NCBI RefSeq assembly: GCF_003020125.1 | Contig: NZ_PYFW01000008.1 | Location: 186,001 to 250,000 of the forward strand | Direction: 5' to 3' | Length of the DNA stretch: 64,000 nt | From: Bradyrhizobium sp. MOS003 | Lineage (GTDB): Bacteria; Pseudomonadota; Alphaproteobacteria; Rhizobiales; Xanthobacteraceae | In this document: positions 8,892 through 17,156 of the stretch, piece after piece | How positions within the stretch are numbered: position 1 is the stretch's first letter | Layout: each line of letters starts with the position of its first letter | Position numbers and translations under genes: made by a program | The notes under the pieces: generated by a model | Seen by the model: only the letters and a program-made list of their open reading frames with translations | What the model was told of the DNA's origin: nothing | Databases searched by the model: none

Positions 8892-10490
8892 ATGACAGCA
8901 GCACAGCACGACCGCTCCGCGTCGACGCCCTCCGTGGCCTCGGCGCACGACAAGATTCTCATCGTCGATTTCGGCAGCCAGGTGACGCAGCTGATCGCGC
9001 GCCGCGTGCGCGAGGACGGCGTTTATTGCGAGATCGTCCCGTTCAACAAGGCCGAACAGGCCTTCAAGGAGATGAAGCCGAAAGCGGTGATCCTCTCCGG
9101 CGGGCCGGAGTCGGTGCATGAGGCAGGCTCCCCCCGCGCGCCGCAGCTGATCTTCGATTCCGGCGTGCCCGTGATGGGCATCTGCTACGGCCAGATGACC
9201 ATGGCCGAGCAGCTCGGCGGCACCGTCGAAGGCGGCCATCACCGCGAATTCGGACGCGCCGATGTCGAGGTGAGAGCGCCGAGCCAGCTGTTCGAGGACG
9301 TCTGGTCACCCGGCGGCAAGAACCAGGTCTGGATGAGCCATGGCGACCGCATCACCAAGATGCCGCCAGGCTTCTCGGTGGCTGGCACCTCGCCGAACGC
9401 GCCGTTCGCGATCATCCAGGACGAGACGCGCAAATATTACGGCCTGATGTTCCACCCCGAAGTGGTGCACACGCCCGACGGCGCGAAACTCATTCGCAAT
9501 TTCGTCCGCAAGATCGCCGGCCTCTCCGGCGACTGGACCATGCGCGCCTTCCGCGAGGAGGAGATCGCCAAGATCCGCGCGCAGGTAGGCCAAGGCAAGG
9601 TGCTCTGCGGCCTCTCCGGCGGCGTCGATTCAGCGGTCGCAGCCGTGCTGATCCATGAGGCCATCGGCGACCAGCTCACCTGCGTGTTCGTCGACCATGG
9701 CATGCTGCGCCTGGATGAGGCCAAGACCGTGGTTGACCTGTTCCGCCACCACTACAACATCCCGCTCGTGCACGTGGATGCCTCCAAGCAGTTCTTGGGC
9801 GAACTCGAAGGCGTCACCGACCCGGAAACCAAGCGCAAGACCATCGGCCGCCTCTTCATCGAGGTGTTCGAAGCGGAGGCCAAGAAGATCGGCGGCGCCG
9901 ATTTCCTCGCGCAAGGGACGCTCTATCCCGATGTGATCGAGAGCGTCTCCTTCACCGGCGGCCCCTCGGTCACCATCAAGTCGCACCACAATGTCGGCGG
10001 TCTGCCCGAGCGCATGAACATGAAGCTCGTCGAGCCCCTGCGCGAGCTGTTCAAGGACGAGGTCCGCAAGCTCGGTCGCGAACTCGGCCTCCCCGAAATC
10101 TTCGTCGGCCGCCACCCGTTCCCGGGCCCGGGCCTCGCCATTCGCTGCCCCGGCGAGATCACCCGCGACAAGCTCGACATCCTGCGCAAGGCCGACGCCG
10201 TCTACATCGACCAGATCCGCAAGCACGGCCTCTACGACGACATCTGGCAGGCCTTCGCGGTGCTGCTTCCGGTGAAGACGGTCGGCGTCATGGGCGACGG
10301 CCGCACCTACGACTTCGTCGTCGGCTTGCGCGCCGTCACCTCCACCGACGGCATGACCGCGGACTTCTACCAGTTCGACATGAAGTTTCTGGGCGAGACG
10401 GCGACGCGCATCATCAACGAGGTGAAGGGCGTGAACCGGGTGGTGTACGACGTGACGAGCAAGCCGCCGGGGACGATTGAGTGGGAGTAG
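8892..10490 (+). CDS. guaA: GMP synthase (glutamine-hydrolysing)
   Basis: Converts XMP to GMP using ATP and glutamine; cytoplasmic. The 532 residues cover the full enzyme. The class I glutamine amidotransferase domain has its nucleophile in GICYGQMTMAEQ (Cys at about residue 98) and FHPEVVHTPDG downstream. The ATP pyrophosphatase domain has SGGVDS at about 242-247. The C-terminal dimerisation domain has PFPGPGLAIRCPGE and ends KPPGTIEWE as usual. The frame is open from 8814, but ATG 8892 gives the expected N-terminus leading to ILIVDFGSQ. A two-gene foreign-looking islet starts 43 bases after its stop. Confidence 0.98.
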   Translation: MTAAQHDRSASTPSVASAHDKILIVDFGSQVTQLIARRVREDGVYCEIVPFNKAEQAFKEMKPKAVILSGGPESVHEAGSPRAPQLIFDSGVPVMGICYGQMTMAEQLGGTVEGGHHREFGRADVEVRAPSQLFEDVWSPGGKNQVWMSHGDRITKMPPGFSVAGTSPNAPFAIIQDETRKYYGLMFHPEVVHTPDGAKLIRNFVRKIAGLSGDWTMRAFREEEIAKIRAQVGQGKVLCGLSGGVDSAVAAVLIHEAIGDQLTCVFVDHGMLRLDEAKTVVDLFRHHYNIPLVHVDASKQFLGELEGVTDPETKRKTIGRLFIEVFEAEAKKIGGADFLAQGTLYPDVIESVSFTGGPSVTIKSHHNVGGLPERMNMKLVEPLRELFKDEVRKLGRELGLPEIFVGRHPFPGPGLAIRCPGEITRDKLDILRKADAVYIDQIRKHGLYDDIWQAFAVLLPVKTVGVMGDGRTYDFVVGLRAVTSTDGMTADFYQFDMKFLGETATRIINEVKGVNRVVYDVTSKPPGTIEWE

Positions 10491-10533
10491 GGGGCTAATA
10501 CAGGCGGCAGACAAACAATGATGCGATGTAGCA

Positions 10534-10911
10534 ATGGCTGAGAATTACTCTGAGGCTGCAACCCGGCATTTTCAGGACTCCGAGCTCCTAGCGAAGGACT
10601 CGCGGTGGGCTAATGCAAGTCACCTCGTGGGCTTCGCAGCTGAATGCGCGGTGAAGTATCGCCTCGAGAATTTGCGGCCCGCGGCGGAGGTGCCGCACGT
10701 GCATTTTCCAAGCTTGCTAGCGGTTGCGAGAAAGCATTTGAAGGGCCGACGTGACGCCACTCTCCACACTGTTTTGAAAATGAGCGCATTGATGGATGGG
10801 TGGAGTGTTAACGATCGATATGCACCAAACGCCGCCGTTGGGAAACGGCAATATGACGTCTGGCGCGGACATGCCGCTCGTTTAATGTCTGCCGCGGGGC
10901 TCAAGCGATGA
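10534..10911 (+). CDS. HEPN-like small protein of an accessory two-gene islet
   Basis: A 125-residue, probably all-helical protein. The start (YSEAATRHFQDSELLAKDSRWANASHL) and the later GFAAECAVKYRLENL and MDGWSVNDRYAP resemble HEPN-like proteins often annotated as hypothetical in accessory regions. The canonical HEPN RNase motif R-x4-6-H is not clear: after NDRY there is no histidine at the expected spacing, so ribonuclease activity is doubtful. Base composition is much lower in GC than guaA upstream, suggesting transfer. Its stop overlaps the next start by four bases (ATGA), so the two are translationally coupled. The family call is from memory and moderate. Confidence 0.65.
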   Translation: MAENYSEAATRHFQDSELLAKDSRWANASHLVGFAAECAVKYRLENLRPAAEVPHVHFPSLLAVARKHLKGRRDATLHTVLKMSALMDGWSVNDRYAPNAAVGKRQYDVWRGHAARLMSAAGLKR

Positions 10912-11819
10912 TGGGAAAGAAAGCAAAAAAAGGAAAGGCGCAGAGGACTAAGTCCACAATCCGCTACGACGAAGCTTTGCCGAAATTCACGGACTTGGTA
11001 TCTGAGCACTTGGGGTCAAAAGCACTTCGACGAGATTGTTTTCTACGTGATGCGGATGGAAATTTGACGTACGTCGTTCGGGGCAAGATCGCACCGGCGA
11101 AGCGTGACGCGCTTGCAAACGCCGTAAAGTTGGAGATGGGAACATACGCGGGCGACCTCCCGATAGCTACACCTGATGAATTGTTTGACGATGCCTTAAA
11201 CGATTCCGAAGTTGGCATTCTTGAGTACGTTGCGACGGCAGCTACTCAACGAGCGATATTCAATTTGATTGCTGGCGAGTTTATGGGGGCCGATCGACGG
11301 CGAGGCCGTACTTACACTTGGGTCATAGATCATCTCGCAGACGCTTTCCATGAAACTACACCCCGTAGTTTTCTCATTGCCTTGCGTAAGGCAGCGCAAA
11401 CCCGAATTAATCCGAAGGTCACGCCGATCGATCACCTTGGTATTCGAGAGGGTGTTCAGGCGGCTTCAACGGTGCGCGTGGATCAATTGGGCGAAGACTA
11501 TCCGTGGATCAAAACTGTGCTCGACGACCTAGAGGGGCTCGAAGTTCCCTGCCCCCCAGATGCCTTTGTAAAGCGATGGCGGAGCCAAGGGACTGTGACC
11601 CGGGTCAATCAAGTTGCTCGTCGAAGCAGTCGACCCGGTCCGATTGGACTTGAAGGTACTTTAGGACACAGTGCGGCCGAGGAGGTTTTGCTGGATGCAC
11701 TAAAGAGTATTGGTGTGGTCGAAGAACGGTCCGGCGACCGCATTAACATGCCGGATCTGTTCCGGGTAGCGGCGAAGATCAAGCGTCGCGGAGGCGTGCG
11801 GCCGCCCACTGCTAGGTAG
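10908..11819 (+). CDS. Unknown 303-residue protein of the accessory islet
   Basis: No family is recognised with confidence. The N-terminus is strongly basic (MMGKKAKKGKAQRTK). Residues about 20-95 look like a compact alpha/beta region (DCFLRDADGNLTYVVRG). The C-terminal half (YTWVIDHLADAFHETTPRSF, then IREGVQAASTVRV, EDYPWIKTVLDDL, and the end INMPDLFRVAAKIKRRGGVR) reminds me of the C-terminal helical region of long P-loop ATPases from defence or conflict loci, but no Walker A or B motif occurs here. GC is low: two 60-base lines counted by eye (10921 and 11161) give about 48% and 43%. It overlaps the HEPN-like gene by four bases and is followed by a terminator. Confidence 0.6.
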   Translation: MMGKKAKKGKAQRTKSTIRYDEALPKFTDLVSEHLGSKALRRDCFLRDADGNLTYVVRGKIAPAKRDALANAVKLEMGTYAGDLPIATPDELFDDALNDSEVGILEYVATAATQRAIFNLIAGEFMGADRRRGRTYTWVIDHLADAFHETTPRSFLIALRKAAQTRINPKVTPIDHLGIREGVQAASTVRVDQLGEDYPWIKTVLDDLEGLEVPCPPDAFVKRWRSQGTVTRVNQVARRSSRPGPIGLEGTLGHSAAEEVLLDALKSIGVVEERSGDRINMPDLFRVAAKIKRRGGVRPPTAR

Positions 11820-11885
11820 TTATTTTCGGCCCCGTGCCGGCGCGCAATCGCGTGAGGATGCGGTCGAGGATGGTCCCGCATCCTG

Positions 11886-11911
11886 AAGCCGCCCTATGGG
11901 GCGGTTTTTTC
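11886..11911 (+). terminator. Rho-independent terminator after the accessory islet
   Basis: CCGCCC (11889-11894) pairs with GGGCGG (11899-11904) around TATG, followed by six Ts. A second hairpin, AGGATGCGG...CCGCATCCT (about 11855-11884), precedes it. Orientation fits the end of the two-gene islet. Confidence 0.85.
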
Positions 11912-12020
11912 TCAACCACGCAGCTGCTGCGCCTGCGCGCTGGAAATGTTCGATAGGGCCCAGTCCACAGAATCCCAATCCGCATGTGAACTGTTCACAG
12001 CTCTGCGGCGTTGAAGGTCG

Positions 12021-13328
12021 GTGCAAGTCTCCTCCTTAGCCCCAGAGCCATACATCCTGATCCTGACGGGAGGGGGTCTGCTGATCGCGCTCGTCGCTTG
12101 GCTACCCCTCGCCCTGAAGCGGCTGCCCCTGTCTCTTCCGATCGTCTGCATCGGGATCGGAGCTGCGATCTTCTCGCTGCCGGCCGTCACGCTCCGGCCG
12201 CTGCCGCTCGATTACCCCGAACTCACCGAGCGTTTCACCGAGTTCGTCGTGATCATTGCGCTGATGGGGGCGGGGTTGAAGCTCGATCGCCCGTTCAGTT
12301 GGCGGAAGTGGGGCGTCACCTGGCGATTGCTGGCGATCACAATGCCGATTGGAATCCTCGCAATCACGGCAATGGGAGGGTGGTTGCTGGGCCTGTCCTG
12401 GATCGCGGCGCTGCTGTTGGCGGCAAGCCTCGCGCCGACCGATCCGGTGCTCGCGTCCGACGTTCAGGTCGGGCCTCCAAAGACGGGGGAAGAGGATGAG
12501 GTTCGCTTCGGGCTGACATCTGAGGCAGGCTTGAACGACGGCTTCGCGTTTCCGTTCGTGCATCTTGCGATCGCCCTCGGCTTGGCCGCGACAACGGGAA
12601 AACCCTGGGCCGGGCAGTGGCTTCTCCACAACGTCCTGTGGGAGATTTCCGCCGGCCTGATCGGTGGCTGGCTCATTGGTCGGCTGTTCGGCTGGCTCAC
12701 GTTCCACGTCCCTGCCGACACGAAGCTGGCCAAAACGGGAGACGGCCTGATCGCAATCTCGGCCACCTTCGTTTCTTACGGCGTGACCGAACTGATCCAC
12801 TGCTACGGCTTCCTCGCCGTTTTCGTCACCGCGCTGACGCTGCGCCGCTCGCACCGCGATCACGAATTCAACCGGCAAATGCACGACATCACCGAGCAGG
12901 TAGAGCGGCTGGCCATGATGGTCCTGTTGCTGCTGTTCGGCGGGGCGCTGGTCAGCGGTTTGCTGCGCCCGCTCGAATTGGTGGATGTGGCTGCGGCCGT
13001 GGCGATCCTGCTCATCATCCGGCCGGTCGGCGGATTAATCGCCCTGGCTGGATTCAAGGCTCGGTTTTCGGAGAAGATGACGCTTGCTTTCTTCGGGATC
13101 CGAGGTGTGGGCTCGTTCTATTATCTCGCCTATGGGCTCAACCATATGGAGCTAACCGTGGGCGAGCGGCTGTGGGCGATCGTTGGCCTCGTCGCGCTGC
13201 TCTCGATCTTGCTTCACGGACTGACGGTCACGCCAGTGATGCGACAGCTCGACAAGAGTGTAGGGCGCGATCCAGATGTCGACGATGCGACTCCATCGCC
13301 AAGCCTGCAAGGACCGTCTTCGACGTAA
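12021..13328 (+). CDS. CPA1-family Na+/H+ antiporter
   Basis: A 435-residue cation:proton antiporter with about 12 hydrophobic segments. The segment LAPTDPVLASDVQVG carries the acidic residue of the CPA1 ion-binding region. TSEAGLNDGFAFPFVHLAIAL corresponds to the conserved ES-x-x-NDG motif, with the usual serine-glutamate-x-x-leucine-asparagine-aspartate spacing. No long C-terminal regulatory domain is present. The start is a GTG at 12021, with GAAGG only three bases upstream; no better start in frame was seen, so the start is less certain than the gene. A short perfect hairpin covers its stop codon. Confidence 0.9.
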   Translation: MQVSSLAPEPYILILTGGGLLIALVAWLPLALKRLPLSLPIVCIGIGAAIFSLPAVTLRPLPLDYPELTERFTEFVVIIALMGAGLKLDRPFSWRKWGVTWRLLAITMPIGILAITAMGGWLLGLSWIAALLLAASLAPTDPVLASDVQVGPPKTGEEDEVRFGLTSEAGLNDGFAFPFVHLAIALGLAATTGKPWAGQWLLHNVLWEISAGLIGGWLIGRLFGWLTFHVPADTKLAKTGDGLIAISATFVSYGVTELIHCYGFLAVFVTALTLRRSHRDHEFNRQMHDITEQVERLAMMVLLLLFGGALVSGLLRPLELVDVAAAVAILLIIRPVGGLIALAGFKARFSEKMTLAFFGIRGVGSFYYLAYGLNHMELTVGERLWAIVGLVALLSILLHGLTVTPVMRQLDKSVGRDPDVDDATPSPSLQGPSST

Positions 13329-13333
13329 GACGG
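13314..13333. other. Hairpin overlapping the antiporter stop codon
   Basis: Arms CCGTCTT (13314-13320) and AAGACGG (13327-13333) enclose CGACGT; the TAA stop lies at the loop/arm junction. No T-run follows. It may act as a weak terminator or 3'-end stabiliser. Confidence 0.4.
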
Positions 13334-13478
13334 GGCGTCCGCGCATCGATGCCGTTTGGTCGCCGGCGCAGTTTGTTGCCGTCCTGAGCGCGCGTGCGTA
13401 CCCGGCGCAAACGTTGGGTGTCCGTCTCGCGCTCTCGTGATACGACGTCCGGATCGTTCCCTTCCGGAGCCCGCCTTT

Positions 13479-14735
13479 ATGTCTGTCGCGACTGCCTCGA
13501 GCCAAACATCCAGTGCTGCCGAAGCTGATCCCGAAACCGTCGGCTGGATGCGCGGCTTCCCGCCATCCCCGGACCGCCTCATCACCTTCCAGAACGGCTC
13601 ATTCCGCAGCTTCCCCGAGCTGCGCTGGGCGTGGTCCAACATCCGCCAGCTCGTGCCGACCGTAAACGTCTGGCGCGGGGCAGGGCCCGCCTCACCGCTG
13701 CCGCGCGCGGAGCAGTACATCGGCGCGGTCGCGTCGATCACGATGGACGGCCGTCCGATGACGTTCGCAAAGATGCTGGAGGAGACCTACACCGACGGCA
13801 TCGCCGTGCTGCACCGGGGCAAGCTGATCTACGAGCGTTACTTTGGCGCGCTGAAGCCGCATAAGCCGCATATCGGCATGTCCGTGACGAAGTCGTTCAC
13901 CGGCGTGCTCGCCGGGATCCTGGTCAGCGAGGGCAAGATCGATCCGCAGGCGCCGGTCACGGACTATGTGCCGGAGCTGAAGGCGAGCGGGTTTGGCGAC
14001 GCGCGTGTGCACGAGGTCATGGATATGACCACAGGGCTCGCCTACACCGAGGTTTACACCGACAAGAATTCGGATGTGTGGGGGCTGCGGCGTGCCAACG
14101 GCATGGCGCCGATCCCGCCGGACTACGAAGGCCCGACCAACATCTTCGATTTCCTCGTCGCGCAGGCAAAGCAGGGCGAGCACGGCAAGGCCTTTGCCTA
14201 CAAGACCGTCAACACCGACGTGCTCGCATGGATCTGCCGGCGCGTCAGCGGCCTGACGCTGGCGGAGCTGTTGTCCGAGCGGATCTGGCAGCCGATGGGC
14301 GCCGAGGAGGATGCGCATTACCACGTCGACCGCATCGGCACCGAAAGCGGCGGCGGCGGCCTCTCCACGACGTTGCGCGATCTGGCTCGCTTCGGCGAGA
14401 CCATGCGCAATCACGGCCGCTTCAACGGCCGCCAGATCGTGCCGTCGCAGGTGGTCGAAGACATCGCGTGCGGCGGTGATCCCGCCAAGTTCGCGCCGGC
14501 CGGCTATCCCACGCTGCCCGGCGCGTCCTACCGCAACCAATGGTGGGTCACGCACAACGAACACGGCGCCTACATGGCGCGCGGTGTCTACGGCCAGGGC
14601 ATCTACATCGATCCCAAGGCCGAGATGGTGATCGCGCGCTACGCCTCGCACCCCGTCGCCGGCAACGCCGCCAACGATCCCGTGACGCTTCCGGCCTACA
14701 TGGCGCTGGCGAAGGCGCTGATGGCGGGCGGGTAG
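13479..14735 (+). CDS. Serine hydrolase of the beta-lactamase/6-aminohexanoate-dimer hydrolase group
   Basis: A 418-residue class C beta-lactamase fold enzyme. The S-x-x-K motif is SVTK at about residues 135-138 (GMSVTKSFTGVLAG), giving the nucleophilic serine and lysine. FAYKTVNTDVLAWI supplies the second, tyrosine-containing motif. The C-terminal segment ARGVYGQGIYIDPKAEMVIARYASHP is close to the same region of NylB-type 6-aminohexanoate-dimer hydrolases. No signal peptide is seen, so it is probably cytoplasmic. The frame is open from 13356, but ATG 13479 gives the expected N-terminus. The natural substrate is unknown; amide or ester hydrolysis is expected from the family. Confidence 0.85.
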   Translation: MSVATASSQTSSAAEADPETVGWMRGFPPSPDRLITFQNGSFRSFPELRWAWSNIRQLVPTVNVWRGAGPASPLPRAEQYIGAVASITMDGRPMTFAKMLEETYTDGIAVLHRGKLIYERYFGALKPHKPHIGMSVTKSFTGVLAGILVSEGKIDPQAPVTDYVPELKASGFGDARVHEVMDMTTGLAYTEVYTDKNSDVWGLRRANGMAPIPPDYEGPTNIFDFLVAQAKQGEHGKAFAYKTVNTDVLAWICRRVSGLTLAELLSERIWQPMGAEEDAHYHVDRIGTESGGGGLSTTLRDLARFGETMRNHGRFNGRQIVPSQVVEDIACGGDPAKFAPAGYPTLPGASYRNQWWVTHNEHGAYMARGVYGQGIYIDPKAEMVIARYASHPVAGNAANDPVTLPAYMALAKALMAGG

Positions 14736-14764
14736 GGCGTCGCACGTTCGCGCCTCACACGCGC

Positions 14765-14869
14765 TGTCATCGCCCGACTTGATCGGGCGATCCAGTATTC
14801 CACAGATGGTTGGGATTGGGCCGAAAAGCTGCGGCGTACTGGGTCGCCCGGTCAAGCCGGGCGACGACA
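14765..14869. repeat. Dispersed intergenic palindrome, family A copy 2
   Basis: The element starts TGTCAT. It carries hairpins ATCGCCCGA-CTTGA-TCGGGCGAT (14769-14791) and GTCGCCCGG-TCAAG-CCGGGCGAC (14843-14865). The spacer GATCCAGTATTCC has a counterpart in copy 1 (CATCCAGTACGCC). Length and layout match 1233-1336. Confidence 0.8.
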
Positions 14870-14945
14870 GTGAGCCAAACCGCAAGATCGGTCGAGCACG
14901 TCATAGCCGTCCGTGACCAGATGGAGCCGCCACGGAGGAGGGACG

Positions 14946-15824
14946 ATGAAGGCGGCGCTGCACAACTATCAGGACCGGATGCGACGGGTGCTGGACCATA
15001 TCGACCGGCACCTCGACGAGGATCTGGACCTGGAAAGGCTGAGCGCTGTTGCCGCCTTCTCGAAATTTCATTTCCACCGTCAGTTCGCGGCGACGTTCGG
15101 GCTGTCCGTGCATCGCTATGTCCAGCTCGCCCGTATGAAGCGCGCTTCCTACCGGCTGGCCTACAGTGACGCCCAAAGCGTGACGGATATCGCGATGGAT
15201 GCCGGTTACGATGCCCCGGATGCCTTCGCCCGCGCCTTTCGGCAACGGTTCGGGCAATCGCCGTCGTCGTTTCGCAACTCGCCGGACTGGGAACCGTGGC
15301 TTGTGGCCTTCGGGCCTCTCGATAACGCGAGGAGCAAGCGCATGAGGACTTTTACCCACGACGACGTAACGATCCGCGACGTACCCACGACGCGGGTTGC
15401 GATCATGGAGCATCGGGGCGACCCGGCAACGCTCGGCAACACCGTCCGGCGATTCATCGCCTGGCGCAGGGCAGCGGGCCTGCACCCCAGGACACATCCG
15501 ACCTTCAATGTCTGGCGGTCCGAACGGCGCCCCTCGACGCCGGCCGCTTACAGCACGGACCTCTGTGTCGGGACCGACCAGCCGATCGAGCCGAATGGCG
15601 AAGAGATCAAGGCCGGCGAGATTCCCGGCGGACGCTGCGCCGTGCTGCGGGTCGTCGGCTACACCGATAATCTTGAGCCCGCCGCGCTCTACCTCTATCG
15701 CGACTGGCTTCCGGCCAGCGGCGAGGAGGCGCGCGACTTCCCGATCTATTGCCAGCGGCTGAGCTTCTTCCCGGAAGTGCCCGAGCATGAGACGGTGGCG
15801 GAGCTGTTCCTGCCGCTCAAGTAG
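14946..15824 (+). CDS. AraC-family regulator with C-terminal GyrI-like ligand domain
   Basis: A 292-residue protein of the Rob/SoxS-plus-GyrI layout. The double helix-turn-helix is N-terminal (about residues 5-105): LSAVAAFSKFHFHRQFAATFG, then SVTDIAMDAGYDAPDAFARAFRQRFG. From about 120 to the end lies a GyrI-like small-molecule-binding domain (VTIRDVPTTRVAIMEHRGDP, ending HETVAELFLPLK). ATG 14946 follows GGAGGAGGGAC, a near-ideal ribosome site, so the 11 upstream in-frame codons are rejected. Relatives respond to cationic or hydrophobic drugs and regulate efflux; the target here is unknown because no transporter adjoins it. Confidence 0.92.
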   Translation: MKAALHNYQDRMRRVLDHIDRHLDEDLDLERLSAVAAFSKFHFHRQFAATFGLSVHRYVQLARMKRASYRLAYSDAQSVTDIAMDAGYDAPDAFARAFRQRFGQSPSSFRNSPDWEPWLVAFGPLDNARSKRMRTFTHDDVTIRDVPTTRVAIMEHRGDPATLGNTVRRFIAWRRAAGLHPRTHPTFNVWRSERRPSTPAAYSTDLCVGTDQPIEPNGEEIKAGEIPGGRCAVLRVVGYTDNLEPAALYLYRDWLPASGEEARDFPIYCQRLSFFPEVPEHETVAELFLPLK

Positions 15825-15837
15825 CGACCTTGGCCTT

Positions 15838-15955
15838 CATGGTTCGAGACGCCCGCTTGTGCGGGCTCCTCACCATGAGGTCCAAGAAACTGGCCGCAAG
15901 ATAAGACCTCACCCTGAGTGCCCGCCGCAGGGGGCGCCTCGAAGGATGGGCCGCG
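15838..15955. repeat. Dispersed intergenic repeat, family B copy 1
   Basis: The left half reads ATGGTTCGAGACGCCCGC, then a CCCGC-TTGT-GCGGG hairpin, then CTCCTCACCATGAGG. The right half is a related inverted segment (CCTCACCCTGAG ... CGCCTCGAAGGATGG). The same GGTTCGAGACGC / CTCCTCACCATGAGG phrases recur at 40290-40412. Confidence 0.75.
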
Positions 15956-15968
15956 GGCGAGCTCGCGC

Positions 15969-16319
15969 TTACTCGCCCGCCTCCTGCCAATGCGGATAGG
16001 TGACATAGGCGGTGACGGCACCCTGCTCGTGCGAGCGGATGGTGACCGTCTCGCCCTTCGGCATGTAGACGATCTCGCCGGCACCTGCCGTGACGGTGCT
16101 GCCGGCGCTGCTGACCGAGAGCTGTCCTTCCAGGACGAGCATGACGTCGTCGACGCCGAGCTTTTCGTCCAGCTGCTGGTTCGGTGCGTAACGGCCGAAG
16201 CCGATGGTGATCGGCCCGCCGTGACGCTGGTCGATCACATTCGCCGCGAAAATCTCGCCGTCCTGTCCGGGTGAGCGTTCGAACGATGCATCGGCGAGGG
16301 TGAATTTGCGAACTTTCAT
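15969..16319 (-). CDS. Cupin-domain protein (EutQ-like)
   Basis: A 116-residue single cupin. The barrel motifs are only partly conserved: the first is reduced to LDEKLGVDDVMLVLEGQL and the second to AGEIVYMPKGETVTIRSHEQG. The run of beta strands and the glycine-rich turn fit EutQ-like small cupins. Several metal-binding histidines expected in a cupin enzyme are missing, so a binding or regulatory role is as likely as catalysis. It reads away from the SRPBCC-ArsR operon, which starts 174 bases off on the other strand. Confidence 0.8.
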   Translation of the reverse strand: MKVRKFTLADASFERSPGQDGEIFAANVIDQRHGGPITIGFGRYAPNQQLDEKLGVDDVMLVLEGQLSVSSAGSTVTAGAGEIVYMPKGETVTIRSHEQGAVTAYVTYPHWQEAGE

Positions 16320-16423
16320 GACAGCCTTCCGTCTGCGAGCACTGATGGGGTGGGGACGGAATAGACGTTGGGCAGGTGTTTGGTTCGCCGCCTGCGAGGT
16401 GGTTTGACGCAGCGCGGCGCATT

Positions 16424-16445
16424 AATATAAGTATTGACTTATATT
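16424..16445. promoter_or_regulatory. Palindromic operator of the SRPBCC-arsR operon
   Basis: Perfect arms AATATAAG (16424-16431) and CTTATATT (16438-16445) flank TATTGA. This AT-rich palindrome stands out in a 65%-GC region, 48 bases before the first start. ArsR-type repressors bind such imperfectly spaced AT-rich dyads over their own promoters, so autoregulation by the arsR gene is likely. Confidence 0.7.
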
Positions 16446-16493
16446 CGTGGAGGCCGATATTTCCGCTCGAACGAAACGATCGGGAGAAACGCC

Positions 16494-17156
16494 ATGCAGA
16501 TCGACGTCGCCAAAGTTCTGGGCCTCGTTGCGCGCTCGGTGCGCAATTTCGAGAAGGACGGGCAACCCGCGAGCGCAGTGACTCTGACGCGGCTCTACGA
16601 CACCGGCGTCGACGATCTCTGGGACGCCGTGACCAGCAGGGAACGCATTCCGCGCTGGTTTGCGGCGGTCGAGGGCGACCTCCGGCTCGGCGGACGTTAC
16701 CAGGTCAAGGGAAACGCCGGCGGCACCATCACGGCCTGCACGCCGCCGACCCATTTCGCAGCGACGTGGGAGTTCGGCGGCGCGATCAGCTGGATCGACG
16801 TCACGCTGGCGGCCGAACGAGAGCAGGCGCGTCTGACGCTCGAGCACACCGCCATCATCGAGGATCACTGGACTCAGTTCGGTCCGGGCGCGGTGGGCGT
16901 CGGCTGGGACCTCGCGCTCGCGGGGCTGGATCGCTATGTTGCGACGGGGGCATCGGTCGACCATGAGACGGCCGAGGCCTGGATGGTCTCGCCGGAGGGC
17001 AAGGAGTTCATGACGACCAGCGGCGAGTCCTGGCGCGCGGCGCATGTCGCCAGCGGAGTCGATCCCGACGACGCGAAGCGGCGCTCCGACCGGACCATCG
17101 CGTTCTATCGCGGCGAGATGCCGCCCGACATCGCACATCCCGGCACAGGAAGCTGA
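16494..17156 (+). CDS. SRPBCC (AHSA1-like) domain protein
   Basis: A 220-residue protein with a START/Bet v 1-like fold. TRLYDTGVDDLWDAVTSRERIPRWFA and the following GDLRLGGRYQVKGNAGGTI are the classic AHSA1 opening; a lipid- or hydrophobic-ligand pocket is expected. The C-terminal 70 residues (VDHETAEAWMVSPEGKEFM...) are an extension seen in SRPBCC proteins paired with ArsR regulators. The frame is open from 16434, but ATG 16494 follows GGGAGAAAC and is preferred. Its stop overlaps the arsR start by one base. A perfect palindrome lies upstream. Confidence 0.9.
   Translation: MQIDVAKVLGLVARSVRNFEKDGQPASAVTLTRLYDTGVDDLWDAVTSRERIPRWFAAVEGDLRLGGRYQVKGNAGGTITACTPPTHFAATWEFGGAISWIDVTLAAEREQARLTLEHTAIIEDHWTQFGPGAVGVGWDLALAGLDRYVATGASVDHETAEAWMVSPEGKEFMTTSGESWRAAHVASGVDPDDAKRRSDRTIAFYRGEMPPDIAHPGTGS

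Noticed and set aside
11840..11885. Possible tRNA fragment before the islet terminator (GC-rich hairpins, GGATGCGG...CCGCATCC).
   Set aside because: No cloverleaf, no T-loop GGTTCGA-type sequence and no CCA end; it is better read as a second hairpin of the terminator region.
10491..12020. Integrase or duplicated attachment site flanking the islet after guaA.
   Set aside because: I looked for a second copy of the guaA 3' end (ATTGAGTGGGAGTAG) downstream and for a recombinase gene; neither is in the window. The islet may be a remnant or have arrived by homologous recombination.
13356..13478. 41-codon N-terminal extension of the NylB-like hydrolase.
   Set aside because: The extension is Arg/Pro/Cys-rich with no signal-peptide character, and ATG 13479 gives the family's normal start.
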